A stretch of 64,000 bases of DNA from CAKZLS01 sp963701445 (GCA_963701445.1 CAVPAM010000039.1:62001-126000), one strand, 5' to 3'; positions 28,359 to 37,638 are shown, counted from the first letter of the stretch. A program made the numbers and translations. Notes: generated from the letters alone by a model not told the origin.

Positions 28359-29699
28359 TTATGCCGCCTTTGTGGTTTGGGATCGGGCTCCGGTCGTCCG
28401 GCGAAGAAAGCCCTGGTTGATCAGGCTCAGCGGTTTCAGCGCCAAGCGTTCATTCGCCAATGCCTCCGCCACGTCCGTCATACCGCCCCGCAGCGCCGCC
28501 TCGGTCAGCGTCCAGTCGATGACGTCGCGCTGGGCATGACTGCCGCCGAAACTGTTGGCGATGAAGCGGGCGCGGTGGAGCCGTTCGACCGCGGTGGAGT
28601 AGTCTCCCCGCCAGAACGCCGAAAACCCCTCGATCAGCGGAAGACCCGTCTGCCGCGCCCAGCGCGCCGTCTCGTTCGCGGCTGGCGGCTCCCGGCGATA
28701 GGTGTTGACCAGCCGTTCGACCTCGCCATGGCGGTCCGCCCCCAGATAAACCATGGCGGCGTGCCAATCGTTGAACGGATAGAGCTTGCCGTCCGCATGC
28801 GGATCCCAGCACGCGGCCACTTCGCCCCAGCGGTCACCGACGTCGACTCCCCGCAGGTGCAGGCGCCACAGCAGGGCGGAAGCATCCACGAGATCGAGCG
28901 CTACACTGCTCGCGCCGTCGCGGATCTTGCCATCGTACAAGCCCAGCGCCACATCGCTTTCACCCAGGTCGAGGTGATAAAGCGCCTTGTGCCACCAGTT
29001 GTGCACCCTGAACAAGTTATCGTTGCCCGACCAGTAGGGCTCGCGCGTTTCCATCCATTTGATGCCGTCCGCGGCGCGCCCCTGCATCTCCATGACGTGG
29101 GCGACGGCGTGATGCGCCCAGCAGTCCAGGGGCTGGCGCTCGACGGCTTCACGGCCGAAGGCCTCGGCGCGGTCATAATCGGCCGTTTCCTCGAGGCCGA
29201 ACGCGTACATGCCGAGCACGATCGCATACCCCGACCGGTCCTCGGACCATTTCGGCAGCACTCGGGCGACGCGGTCGCGGATGTTCCGCGCGTTTCCCCG
29301 GTAGAAATCCGTGAGATGTCCCAACTGAAGGCCCACCAGGTCGTGCGGATAGCGCATGTTGTGATGGTCGAGCGCGACCGACGCTTCGGTCCACTCGTTT
29401 GCCAGCAGATGATCGAGAGCGGCGATGTGCGAGCGCTCGCGGTCGTTCAAGCCGAGTGCCTTGGCGCGCTCCACGATGGTGATGGCCTCCGCCGTCGCCT
29501 CCGGTTCGGTCGCGACGGCAAGGAGGTAGGCCTTGAAGACGTAAGCCATGGCAAACTCGGGGGCGGACGTAATGGCTCCGTCCACCAGCACGACGGGATC
29601 GCCGCGGTAGATGTTGAAGGCGTGGACGGCCTCGTCATAAGCCGTGACGGCGGCGGCGGTAGCGCCGGAAAGCGCGTTGCCTTGACGGTCGGTAAACAT
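28359..29699 (-). CDS. TTC38-like tetratricopeptide repeat protein
   Basis: This 446-residue soluble protein of the TPR-38 type is common in proteobacteria and has no settled biochemical role. It starts MFTDRQGNALSGATAAAVTA; GGGGA lies six bases before this ATG, so it is preferred over the Met 42 bases upstream. Characteristic stretches are DCWAHHAVAHVMEMQGRAAD, WHKALYHLDLGESDVALGLY and SFGGSHAQRDVIDWTLTEAA. It is divergent from the TetR gene, and a TetR-type palindrome lies 111 bases upstream, so it is the probable target of that regulator. Confidence 0.8.
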   Translation of the reverse strand: MFTDRQGNALSGATAAAVTAYDEAVHAFNIYRGDPVVLVDGAITSAPEFAMAYVFKAYLLAVATEPEATAEAITIVERAKALGLNDRERSHIAALDHLLANEWTEASVALDHHNMRYPHDLVGLQLGHLTDFYRGNARNIRDRVARVLPKWSEDRSGYAIVLGMYAFGLEETADYDRAEAFGREAVERQPLDCWAHHAVAHVMEMQGRAADGIKWMETREPYWSGNDNLFRVHNWWHKALYHLDLGESDVALGLYDGKIRDGASSVALDLVDASALLWRLHLRGVDVGDRWGEVAACWDPHADGKLYPFNDWHAAMVYLGADRHGEVERLVNTYRREPPAANETARWARQTGLPLIEGFSAFWRGDYSTAVERLHRARFIANSFGGSHAQRDVIDWTLTEAALRGGMTDVAEALANERLALKPLSLINQGFLRRTTGARSQTTKAA

Positions 29700-29809
29700 G
29701 TTAGTCCCCGTTGCATGATTTAAAGGAAGGTTGTTAGCCATTGCCCCGCGCGGCCCGGAAGCCTCGCCGAAGCATGCTCAAACCCTAGAGACTTGCGCCG
29801 AACGCGCCT

Positions 29810-29828
29810 AGTGAACCCATGGTACCCC
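29810..29828. promoter_or_regulatory. Imperfect TetR-type operator near the TTC38-like gene
   Basis: AGTGAACC-CAT-GGTACCCC matches the perfect palindrome at 29921-29939 in spacing and in 15 of 19 positions or better. It lies on the side of the minus-strand TPR gene. Confidence 0.5.
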
Positions 29829-29920
29829 AGCCTTTGCCTTATGCTTGTTTCATGTTATCAGGCCATTAGGTAAGACTTCGAAACCATTGCGGCATCCGGA
29901 GCGGTCATGCTCCCCTCTCA

Positions 29921-29939
29921 AGTGTACCTATGGTACACT
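29921..29939. promoter_or_regulatory. Perfect palindromic operator before tetR
   Basis: AGTGTACC-TAT-GGTACACT is a perfect 8+3+8 inverted repeat. It ends 23 bases before the chosen tetR start, and covers an upstream ATG at 29930, arguing that this ATG is not the start codon. Position and symmetry fit autoregulation by the TetR-family protein. Confidence 0.65.
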
Positions 29940-29962
29940 GCGTGAGATCACGGAAGCGCCGC

Positions 29963-30595
29963 ATGGCCGATACAGAAACGAAAAAAGCTCCGCCGACACG
30001 CCAGCAGATCATCGAAGCGGCGCAGTTGGCCATCCTAGCCAAGGGTTTCAGCGGAACGTCGATCGATGAACTGATCGCGGCGGTCGGTATCTCGAAGAGC
30101 GGTTTTTTCTATCATTTCCGCGATAAGACCGAACTCGCCAAAGCCCTCCTGCAATGCTACGTTGAGGACGACAACAGAGTTTTCGATACCATCTTCGCGC
30201 GCGCCGACGAGCTCAGCGAAGATCCCCTGCATAGCTTTCTCATCGGTCTCAAAATGCTGGCCGAGACATTTTCCGATCTGCCGAATGGTCACCCGGGCTG
30301 CATGGTCGCGGCTATCTGCTACCACGAACAGTTGTTCGATCGCGAGGTTCGCGACATCAATGCCAAGGCCGTGCTTGGTTGGCGTCGGCGCTTTCGCAAA
30401 CGTCTCGATGATATCGCAGCCAAATATCCGCCGCGCGTCCCGGTCAACCTGGACGACTTGGCCGACATGCTGTCGGCGGTTGCGGACGGCGGCATTATTC
30501 TGTCCAAGGCGACCAAGGACCCGGACAGCCTGCCCCGTCAAATCCTCCTTTACCGCGAGTTCGTCCGGCTGATCTTCGGCCCGCCTCCGCCCTGA
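29963..30595 (+). CDS. TetR/AcrR-family transcriptional regulator
   Basis: This 210-residue repressor has a typical N-terminal helix-turn-helix: TRQQIIEAAQLAILAKGFSG, then IDELIAAVGISKSGFFYHFR. The C-terminal ligand domain includes HPGCMVAAICYHEQLFDREV and a cysteine that could be redox- or ligand-relevant. The start at 29963 (MADTETKK) is chosen because the earlier ATG lies inside the operator and GGAAG precedes this one. Its ligand is unknown. It probably controls itself and the divergent TTC38-like gene. Confidence 0.88.
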   Translation: MADTETKKAPPTRQQIIEAAQLAILAKGFSGTSIDELIAAVGISKSGFFYHFRDKTELAKALLQCYVEDDNRVFDTIFARADELSEDPLHSFLIGLKMLAETFSDLPNGHPGCMVAAICYHEQLFDREVRDINAKAVLGWRRRFRKRLDDIAAKYPPRVPVNLDDLADMLSAVADGGIILSKATKDPDSLPRQILLYREFVRLIFGPPPP

Positions 30596-30628
30596 CCAAA
30601 ACACGAGGGCCGACCCTCGCGAGGCATT

Positions 30629-31435
30629 TCATTCGCGCGTGCTCTCGCCGGAAGGCGACGCAAGACCCCGGAAGCCCTTGGCGACGACGTAGAGTTCGGC
30701 GGACTCGGGCCGCGACGACGGCGGTTTGGCGTGTTTCACGGTGGTGAACATCTGCTTCATCTGTTTCAGCAAGCCGGGTTCGGTTCCCCCCTGCAACACC
30801 TTGCAGACGAACGCCCCGCCCGGCCGCAGGACCTCCGCCGCGAAGGCCAGGGCCAGCTCGGCCAGCGCGATGATCCGCAGGTGATCGGTGCCGGTGTGTC
30901 CCGACGCCGACGGCGCCATGTCGCTGAGCACCACGTCCACGGGACCGCGCAGTCTGTCCTCGATCAGCGCCGGCGCGCCGTCGTCGCGGAAATCGAGCAC
31001 CAGCAGTTCGGCGCCCGGAACCGGGTCCATCTCCACCATGTCCACGGCGATGACCGCGCCGCCACCGCTTTCGCCGGCCCGGACGCGGGCGACGGCCACC
31101 TGCGTCCAGCCGCCGGGGGTGGCGCCGAGATCCACCACCGTCGCGCCCGGTTTCAGGATGTGAAAACTGTCGTCGATCTCCATGAGCTTGAACGCGGCGC
31201 GCGACCGGTAGCCCTGGCGGCGCGCCTCCGCCACGTAAGGGTCGTTGAGTTGGCGTTGCAGCCACCGGGTCGACGACGTCTTGCGGCGCTTGGCCGTGCG
31301 CACCCGGGTGGTCAGACCCCGCCCGGTCAGCCCGGCGCCGCCACCGCCGGTCGTCCGGCCGCCCTGCCCGCCGCCCCGTCCGCCGCCGGATTTGCCGCCC
31401 TGGCTGCTTCCGGGCCGCCGCGGGCCCTTGCTCAC
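30629..31435 (-). CDS. rlmE: 23S rRNA (uridine-2'-O)-methyltransferase RlmE (FtsJ)
   Basis: RlmE methylates U2552 in the 23S rRNA A-loop during late 50S assembly. The K-D-K-E tetrad is visible in AAFKLMEID, VVLSDMAPSASG, AFVCKVLQGG and AELYVVAKGF. The SAM site is VVDLGATPGGWTQ. The N-terminus has an extra Gly/Arg/Ser-rich extension of about 45 residues. The GTG at 31435 overlaps the stop of the upstream Ppx/GppA gene, giving 268 residues. A longer frame is a shadow. Confidence 0.93.
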   Translation of the reverse strand: MSKGPRRPGSSQGGKSGGGRGGGQGGRTTGGGGAGLTGRGLTTRVRTAKRRKTSSTRWLQRQLNDPYVAEARRQGYRSRAAFKLMEIDDSFHILKPGATVVDLGATPGGWTQVAVARVRAGESGGGAVIAVDMVEMDPVPGAELLVLDFRDDGAPALIEDRLRGPVDVVLSDMAPSASGHTGTDHLRIIALAELALAFAAEVLRPGGAFVCKVLQGGTEPGLLKQMKQMFTTVKHAKPPSSRPESAELYVVAKGFRGLASPSGESTRE

Positions 31436-32508
31436 GACTCCGCCTCCCGCCCCCGCGCGCGGTCCGCGGCCACCATGGCGAGCAGCAGGCCCTCGCGAAT
31501 GCCCCGGTCGGCGACCTTGAGGCGCCCCACCGGCCACCGCCGGCGAATGGCCTGGAGGATGGCGCACCCCCCCACCACCAGATCGGCGCGTTCCGGACCG
31601 ATACAGCGATTGCGGGCGCGCGTGTCCCAGTCGCTTTCGACGAACCGGGTGCTCACGACGTCGAGGTCGTCGAAGGCGATCTCCAGCCCGTCCACCCGGG
31701 ACCGGGCGTAATATCTCAGTCCCAGGTGCGCCGCCGCGAGGGTGGTGACGGTCCCGGACGTGCCCACGAGCTGAACCTGCCCCCGGGCCACCTGGTCGCC
31801 GATGCCATGCCGCTTGTCGAAGGGGCCGAGCGCCGCGTCCACGGTGCCGACCATCTCCTCGAAGGTCTCCGGGCCGACGCGGTCACCGCCATAGCGCTCG
31901 GCGAAACTCACCACGCCGTGGGGCAGCGACAACAGACCGATCACTTTGGGGTCGCGCCCCGGCGCCTGCTCGATCCAGGTCACTTCCGTGCTGCCGCCGC
32001 CGATATCGATCAACAGCGCGCGCGCGTGGGACGGGTCGAGCAGCGGAACGCAGCCCGCCAGGGTCAGCCGCGCTTCCTCCTCGGACGAGATGGATTCGAG
32101 CGACAATCCGGTTTCAGCCTTCACCCGCCGCAGGAATTCCGGACCGTTCTCGGCCCGGCGGCACGGCTCGGTGGCGATGGCGCGGGCCCGCCGGACGCCC
32201 GCCGTCCGCATCCGGCTCGCGCAGATGCCAAGCGCCTCGATGGACCGGTCGATCGCCTGCCTGGCCAGCCGGCCGTTGGCGGCCAGCCCCTCGCCAAGCC
32301 GGACCGCGCGGGAAAAGGAACCGATCACCCGGAAACCCCGCTCGCCCGCGCCCTCGGCGATCAACAGGCGGCAATTATGTGTTCCCAAATCCACGGCGGC
32401 ATAGACGGGCGGCCGGGGAGCGGGCCCGGCGGGCCGGGGATTGGCGGCTATATCGGCTTCGACCCCTATCCTCTCGCGCGGCGCGGTGCCTTGAATTTTC
32501 GCGGTCAT
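31432..32508 (-). CDS. Ppx/GppA-family phosphatase
   Basis: This 358-residue member of the exopolyphosphatase/pppGpp phosphohydrolase family has the actin-like ATPase motifs YAAVDLGTHNCRLLIAEG and ALLIDIGGGSTEVTWIE. The loop RAIATEPCRRAENG and the catalytic EEEARLTLAG are also present. It lacks the C-terminal HD-like domain of longer Ppx proteins. MTAKIQ at 32508 is preferred over an earlier ATG at 32595. It is coupled to rlmE, a pairing seen in other alphaproteobacteria. Confidence 0.88.
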   Translation of the reverse strand: MTAKIQGTAPRERIGVEADIAANPRPAGPAPRPPVYAAVDLGTHNCRLLIAEGAGERGFRVIGSFSRAVRLGEGLAANGRLARQAIDRSIEALGICASRMRTAGVRRARAIATEPCRRAENGPEFLRRVKAETGLSLESISSEEEARLTLAGCVPLLDPSHARALLIDIGGGSTEVTWIEQAPGRDPKVIGLLSLPHGVVSFAERYGGDRVGPETFEEMVGTVDAALGPFDKRHGIGDQVARGQVQLVGTSGTVTTLAAAHLGLRYYARSRVDGLEIAFDDLDVVSTRFVESDWDTRARNRCIGPERADLVVGGCAILQAIRRRWPVGRLKVADRGIREGLLLAMVAADRARGREAES

Positions 32509-32724
32509 GGGGTGGTCCGGGGCCAAATTTGTCACGCATCTGTAAGATTGCCATTTGTAATCACGGCGCGCGGCGACGCAAGCCCGAACCGACATCGACG
32601 CCTTCGAACCGTCTACCCAACGGGAAATCGGTATGCTAAAAGCTCAGCCCGGCCGTCGGCATGGCATGTCCGTCCCGGCCGGCGCCGGAACGGGCCGTCT
32701 TGAAAACGACGCCGTGTTCGCGAA

Positions 32725-32798
32725 AGCGGAGTGGTGAAATGGTATCACACCTGACTCTGGATCAGGCATTCCAGGTTCGAGCCCTGGCTCCGCTGCCA
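32725..32798 (+). tRNA. tRNA-Gln (anticodon CTG)
   Basis: A full cloverleaf can be drawn: acceptor stem AGCGGAG / CTCCGCT (32725-32731 with 32788-32794), D-arm TGGTGAAATGGTATCA and anticodon stem CCTGA / TCAGG. The loop CTCTGGA has anticodon CTG at 32757-32759. The T-arm contains GGTTCGAGCC. The discriminator G at 32795 is followed by an encoded CCA (32796-32798). It decodes CAG. Confidence 0.96.
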
Positions 32799-32978
32799 CC
32801 GCGCCTTACTTTCTGAAGCTCGCTTTCCCGACTCCCGCCGGACGGAAACCGGTCTCGCGGCGCCCCGGGTTTTTCGGGGATCCGGGATTTGCGAATTCGA
32901 AAAGTTTGCAAAGCGGGCCTCGATCCTGCCAGAATACCGTCGGCGAATGGAAACCGGGACAGCGTGCGGGACCCACGG

Positions 32979-33752
32979 GTGGCGAACCTGAACCAGCGGC
33001 AGGAGGAAATCTTCGAGCGAGCCCGGCGGCAGGGATTCGTCGGCATCGACGCGCTGGCCACGCATTTCTCGGTCACCCAGCAGACCATCCGAAGCGACAT
33101 CAACCGGCTGTGCGAGCAAGGGCTGCTCCGGCGCTATCACGGGGGCGCCGGGCTGCCGTCGAGCGTCGAGAACGTCTCCTACCGGTCCCGCCAGGTTCAC
33201 TGCCTGGAGGAGAAGCGGCGGATCGCCCGGCATGTTTCGAAATGCATTCCCGATCATGCCTCGCTGTTCATCAATATCGGCACGACCACCGAGGAGGTGG
33301 CGAAGGCGCTTCTCGCCCACGACAAATTGCGGATCATTACCAACAATTTGAACGTTGCCCAGATCGTCTCCGGCAATCCCGCCTTCGAGGTCACCATCGC
33401 CGGCGGGGTCGTCAGGAACCGCGACGGCGGGATCATCGGCGAGGCCACCGTGGATTTCATCAACCAGTTCAAGGTGGATTTCGGCGTCATCGGCATATCG
33501 GGGATCGACACGGACGGCACCCTCCTCGATTTCGATTACCGGGAGGTGCGCGTCGCCCAGGCGATCATCGCCAACGCGCGCACCGTCCTGCTCGTGGCCG
33601 ATCACACCAAGTTCGGCCGCGGCGCCATGGTGCGCCTCGGCCCCATCTCGCAGGTCCACGTGCTGATCACCGACCGCGAGCCGCCGGCGGCCATGGCGGA
33701 CGTTCTCGGCGCGGCCGGGATCGAGGTTGTGGTCGCGGGACCGGACGAATGA
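32979..33752 (+). CDS. glpR: DeoR-family glycerol-3-phosphate regulon repressor GlpR
   Basis: This 257-residue DeoR-family repressor has the N-terminal winged HTH (NQRQEEIFERARRQGFVGID; SVTQQTIRSDINRLCEQGLL; RRYHGGAGLP). Its sugar-phosphate-binding domain is phosphosugar isomerase-like (INIGTTTEEVAKALLAHDKL; GDFD-like LLDFDYREVRVAQAI; LVADHTKFGRGAMVRLG). The GTG at 32979 is the most likely start; another GTG lies 15 bases earlier. It precedes glpD, so it should repress the glp transport and catabolic operon until glycerol-3-phosphate is present. Confidence 0.9.
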   Translation: MANLNQRQEEIFERARRQGFVGIDALATHFSVTQQTIRSDINRLCEQGLLRRYHGGAGLPSSVENVSYRSRQVHCLEEKRRIARHVSKCIPDHASLFINIGTTTEEVAKALLAHDKLRIITNNLNVAQIVSGNPAFEVTIAGGVVRNRDGGIIGEATVDFINQFKVDFGVIGISGIDTDGTLLDFDYREVRVAQAIIANARTVLLVADHTKFGRGAMVRLGPISQVHVLITDREPPAAMADVLGAAGIEVVVAGPDE

Positions 33753-33770
33753 GATCGACGCCGCGAATGA

Positions 33771-33797
33771 TTTTCATTTTTCTTTGAAATCGAAAAA
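33771..33797. promoter_or_regulatory. Candidate GlpR operator upstream of glpD
   Basis: The gap between glpR and glpD holds a nested inverted repeat: inner TTTC-TTT-GAAA (33779-33789), flanked by TTTTC (33771-33775) and GAAAA (33792-33796), all roughly centred on the same point. DeoR-type repressors often bind such AT-rich repeats of TTTC/GAAA. It is about 110 bases before glpD. Confidence 0.4.
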
Positions 33798-33908
33798 TTC
33801 AGCGACCCTGATTTTCGGATTGCAAGGCGCGCGGGCGCTGCTACACTCGCCGACGCGGTAAACCGCCAAAAAAATTAACGACTTCGCGCAAACCGGGAGG
33901 ATTTGGCC

Positions 33909-35444
33909 TTGGACGAGGGTCGCCAGTACGACTTGCTGGTGGTTGGAGGCGGTATCAACGGCGCCGGCATCGCCCGGGACGCCGCCGGCCGCGGCCTCTC
34001 GGTGATGCTCTGCGAACAGGACGACCTCGGCGGCCACACCTCGTCGGCCAGCTCGAAACTCATCCACGGCGGCCTCCGCTATCTCGAATATTACGAATTC
34101 CGGCTGGTCGCCAAGGCGCTGGCCGAACGCGAGGTGGTGTTGCGGGCGGCGCCGCACATCGTCTGGCCGCTGCGCTTCGTCATGCCGCATGTCCCGACGC
34201 TCCGTCCCGCCTGGATGATCCGGATCGGCCTGTTCCTCTACGATCACCTGGACATGGGCAAACGCAAGCTGCTGCCCGGGTCAGAGGGCGTCGATCTCCG
34301 GCGCCATCCGGCCGGCGCGCCGCTGGTGCCGGAGCTCACCAAGGGCTTCGTCTATTCCGATGCCTGGGTGGACGACGCCCGGCTGGTGGTGCTCAACGCC
34401 ATGGACGCCTCGGAACGCGGCGCCCGCATCCGAACCCGCGCGCGGTGCGTGTCGGCGGCGCGCGACGCCGGTAAGTGGACGGCGACCCTGCGTTCCACCA
34501 TCGACGGCCGCGAGACCTCCGTTCGCGCCCGCTGCCTGGTCAATGCCTCGGGCCCCTGGGTATCGGCGTTCCTCGACGACGCGGTCCGGCTCGGGCGCCG
34601 TCTCGACATCCGCCAGGTCAAGGGCAGCCACATCGTCGTGCCGAAACTGTTCGATCACGGCTACGCCTACATCTTCCAGAACACCGACAAGAGGATCGTG
34701 TTCGCCATTCCCTACGAGCACGCCTATACCCTCATCGGCACCACCGACCTCGACTACGACGACGATCCGGGAGCCGTGGCCACCACCGACGACGAGATCC
34801 GGTATCTCTGCGATCTCGCCAATCGCTTTTTCAGGAACAAGATCACGCCCGGCGACGTGGTCTGGTCCTACTCCGGCGTGCGGCCGCTGGTGGACGACAA
34901 TGCCGACGACGTATCCGCCATTACCCGCGACTACGTGCTCGATCTCGATACCGACGGGGCGCCGCTGCTGTCCATCTTCGGCGGCAAGATCACCACCTTT
35001 CGCAAGCTGGCCGAGGAAGCCGTCGATACCCTCGCCCCCGTTCTCGGCGTCCGCGCGCCGGCATGGACATCGAAGGACGCCCCGCTTCCGGGCGGCGACA
35101 TCGCCAACGCCGATTTCGACGCCTTCCTCGCGGACTTCCGCGGCGCCTATCCGTGGCTGCCGCCGGACCTCTCGTACCGCTATGCCCGCGCCTACGGAAC
35201 GCGGGCCGCCCGCTTCCTCGATGGCGCCGATGGACTTGACGGTCTCGGCGAGCATTTCGGCGGCGGACTGTACGCGGCCGAGGTCGACTATCTCGTTCGC
35301 GACGAATGGGCGGTGACGGCGGAAGACATCCTGTGGCGGCGGTCCAAACTGGGACTTGTGGTTTCGCCGGACACCGTCCGGAGGCTGACCGGATGGCTGA
35401 GCGCGAACGCGGCCGGTCCGCGGCTCGGAGATGCCGCGCAATGA
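33909..35444 (+). CDS. glpD: Glycerol-3-phosphate dehydrogenase (aerobic, FAD-dependent)
   Basis: GlpD oxidises glycerol-3-phosphate to dihydroxyacetone phosphate at the inner membrane, passing electrons to quinone. The FAD-binding motif YDLLVVGGGINGAGIARDAA and the family stretch SSKLIHGGLRYLEYYEFRLV are intact. Further motifs are VRVKGSHIV-like IRQVKGSHIVVPKLFDHGYA and VVWSYSGVRPLVDD. TTG at 33909 is preferred over the TTG at 33903 because GGGAGGA then lies eight bases upstream. The 511-residue length is normal. Its stop overlaps the glpS start. Confidence 0.95.
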   Translation: MDEGRQYDLLVVGGGINGAGIARDAAGRGLSVMLCEQDDLGGHTSSASSKLIHGGLRYLEYYEFRLVAKALAEREVVLRAAPHIVWPLRFVMPHVPTLRPAWMIRIGLFLYDHLDMGKRKLLPGSEGVDLRRHPAGAPLVPELTKGFVYSDAWVDDARLVVLNAMDASERGARIRTRARCVSAARDAGKWTATLRSTIDGRETSVRARCLVNASGPWVSAFLDDAVRLGRRLDIRQVKGSHIVVPKLFDHGYAYIFQNTDKRIVFAIPYEHAYTLIGTTDLDYDDDPGAVATTDDEIRYLCDLANRFFRNKITPGDVVWSYSGVRPLVDDNADDVSAITRDYVLDLDTDGAPLLSIFGGKITTFRKLAEEAVDTLAPVLGVRAPAWTSKDAPLPGGDIANADFDAFLADFRGAYPWLPPDLSYRYARAYGTRAARFLDGADGLDGLGEHFGGGLYAAEVDYLVRDEWAVTAEDILWRRSKLGLVVSPDTVRRLTGWLSANAAGPRLGDAAQ

Positions 35445-36571
35445 CCAATCTTGTCCTCGAGAACGTCACCAAGACCGTCGGCGGCGAATGCCACATCCGC
35501 GACGTCAGCCTTGAGCTCGATCCGGGCGCGCCGGTGGTTCTGCTGGGACGCACGCTCGCCGGAAAGACCACCTTGATCCGCCTGATGGCGGGTCTCGACC
35601 GGCCGACCAGCGGACACATCGTGATGGACGGGTACGACGTCACCCACATGCCCGTGCGCAAGCGCAACGTCGCCATGGTCTATCAGCAATTCATCAACTA
35701 CCCGTCGTTCACGGTCTACGAGAACATCGCCGCGCCGCTGCGCCGCGCCGGCCTCGACAAGCGCGACATCGACCGCAAGGTCCGCGAAACGGCGGAAACC
35801 CTGCGCATCGACGGCTTGCTCGACCGGCTGCCCGGCGAACTTTCGGGCGGCCAGCAGCAGCGCACCGCGCTGGCCCGGGCGCTGGTGAAGGAAGCGGACC
35901 TGCTGTTGCTCGACGAGCCGCTGATCAACCTCGACTACAAGCTCCGCGAGGAACTCCGGAGCGAGCTCCGGTCCATCTTCAGCGGCCGCGACTCGGTGGT
36001 CGTCTACGCCACCACCGAACCGCTGGAGGCGCTGATGCTCCAGGGCACCACGGTGGTGATGGCCGAGGGCCGCGTTCTGCAGGCGGGGCCGACCCTCGAG
36101 GTGTTCCACCACCCCGCCTCGGTGGACGTCGGCGACGTCTTTTCGGATCCGCCCATGAACATGATCGCCGGCCGGATCGAGGGAGGGACGGCGACGCTCG
36201 GGACCGGCATCGTCGTTCCGGTGGAGGGACATCTCGCCGGTTTGGCGCCGGGCCCGTACCGGTTCGGCGTGCGCGCCAACCATCTCTTCGTGGTGGCCGA
36301 AACGGAGGGCCGGATCCGCTTCGACGCGGTGGTCGAACTGGCGGAGATCAGCGGCTCGGAAACCTTCATCCACGCCACCCACAACGGCGTGTCATGGGTC
36401 GTCCAGGAGGAAGGCGTTCATTCCTTCAGCCTCGACCAGCCGATCCAGGTCTACCTGAGTCCCCGCCACCTGTACGCGTTCGACGAGGCGGGGCGGCTGG
36501 CGGCCGCGCCGGTTCGCGACGCCTCGGCACCGAATGGACCCCGGGAGGCGCGATGGCACGCATCCACCTAG
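35441..36571 (+). CDS. glpS: Glycerol ABC transporter ATPase GlpS
   Basis: This is one of two dissimilar ATPases of the GlpSTPQUV glycerol importer. The 376-residue protein keeps signature LSGGQQQR and Walker B LLLLDEPLINLD. It has a divergent Walker A (LLGRTLAGKTTLI) and, in place of the switch histidine, VVYATTEPLEAL (Thr). These departures are typical for GlpS. The C-terminal TOBE-like domain runs from about residue 240. The ATG at 35441 overlaps glpD by four bases, and the 3' end overlaps glpT by 19 bases. Confidence 0.92.
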   Translation: MTNLVLENVTKTVGGECHIRDVSLELDPGAPVVLLGRTLAGKTTLIRLMAGLDRPTSGHIVMDGYDVTHMPVRKRNVAMVYQQFINYPSFTVYENIAAPLRRAGLDKRDIDRKVRETAETLRIDGLLDRLPGELSGGQQQRTALARALVKEADLLLLDEPLINLDYKLREELRSELRSIFSGRDSVVVYATTEPLEALMLQGTTVVMAEGRVLQAGPTLEVFHHPASVDVGDVFSDPPMNMIAGRIEGGTATLGTGIVVPVEGHLAGLAPGPYRFGVRANHLFVVAETEGRIRFDAVVELAEISGSETFIHATHNGVSWVVQEEGVHSFSLDQPIQVYLSPRHLYAFDEAGRLAAAPVRDASAPNGPREARWHAST

Positions 36572-37638
36572 ACGGCATCGCCCACAGCTACACGTCGACG
36601 CCGAAAACGGACGCCGACTGGGCGCTCAAGCGTCTCGACCTGACGTGGCGGGACGGCGGCGCCTATGCCCTGCTGGGCCCGTCCGGCTGCGGCAAGACGA
36701 CCCTGCTCAACGTCATCTCCGGTCTGGTCCAACCGTCGGACGGGCGGGTCACCTTCGACGGCGTCGACGTCACCGAACTCTCCACCGAGCGGCGCAACAT
36801 CGCCCAGGTGTTCCAGTTTCCGGTCATCTACGACACCATGACCGTGTTCGAGAACCTCGCCTTTCCCCTCCGCAACCGGGGCGTCGGCGCGGCGGACACG
36901 CGGGCGCGGGTCGAGGAGGTGGCGGAGATGCTGGGCCTGACGCCGGATCTGCACCTCCGGGCGCGCGGGCTCACCGCCGACTCCAAGCAGAAGATCTCGC
37001 TGGGCCGGGGCCTCGTGCGCAGCGACGTGGCGGCGATCCTGTTCGACGAACCGCTGACCGTCATCGACCCGCAACTGAAGTTCCAGCTCCGCCGCCAGAT
37101 CAAGCAGATTCACGAAGATTCCCGGCTGACGTTCATCTACGTCACCCACGACCAGAACGAGGCCCTGACCTTCGCCGACCAGGTGGTGCTGATGAGCGAC
37201 GGCGCGGTGGTTCAGGCGGGCACGCCGCAGGAACTGTTCGAGCGTCCGAAACACACCTTTGTCGGCTATTTCATCGGCAGTCCCGGCATGAACATCCTGC
37301 CGTGCGCGCTGGACGGAGACGCCGCCGTGGTGGAAGGCCGGCGGTTTCCGCTGGACACCGGCACGATCGACCGGGCGCGGCGGCGTGGCGGCCGCCTGGA
37401 TTTGGGAATCCGGCCGGAATTCGTCGGGCTGACCGCGAGCGCGGACGGGGATACGGCGCCGGCGACCATCGCGGCGGTGGAGGACCTCGGCAATTTCAAG
37501 ATCATCGACGCGCGCCTGGAGCGGAGCATCGTCAAGATCAAGCTTTCCGAGGACCAGGAGGTCCCGGCGGGCCAGGCCTACCTTCGGTTCCCGCCGGAGT
37601 GGGCGATGCTCTACGCCGACGGCATCCTGGTGGAGTGA
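36553..37638 (+). CDS. glpT: Glycerol ABC transporter ATPase GlpT
   Basis: This is the second ATPase of the glycerol importer, 361 residues. Walker A (LLGPSGCGKTTLL), Walker B (AAILFDEPLTVID) and the switch histidine (YVTHDQNEAL) are canonical. The ABC signature is degenerate: the LSGGQ site reads LTADSKQKISLGRGLV. GlpS and GlpT together would thus build one canonical and one degenerate ATP site. The TOBE region ends RFPPEWAMLYADGILVE. Do not confuse with the unrelated glycerol-3-phosphate antiporter also called GlpT. Confidence 0.92.
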   Translation: MARIHLDGIAHSYTSTPKTDADWALKRLDLTWRDGGAYALLGPSGCGKTTLLNVISGLVQPSDGRVTFDGVDVTELSTERRNIAQVFQFPVIYDTMTVFENLAFPLRNRGVGAADTRARVEEVAEMLGLTPDLHLRARGLTADSKQKISLGRGLVRSDVAAILFDEPLTVIDPQLKFQLRRQIKQIHEDSRLTFIYVTHDQNEALTFADQVVLMSDGAVVQAGTPQELFERPKHTFVGYFIGSPGMNILPCALDGDAAVVEGRRFPLDTGTIDRARRRGGRLDLGIRPEFVGLTASADGDTAPATIAAVEDLGNFKIIDARLERSIVKIKLSEDQEVPAGQAYLRFPPEWAMLYADGILVE

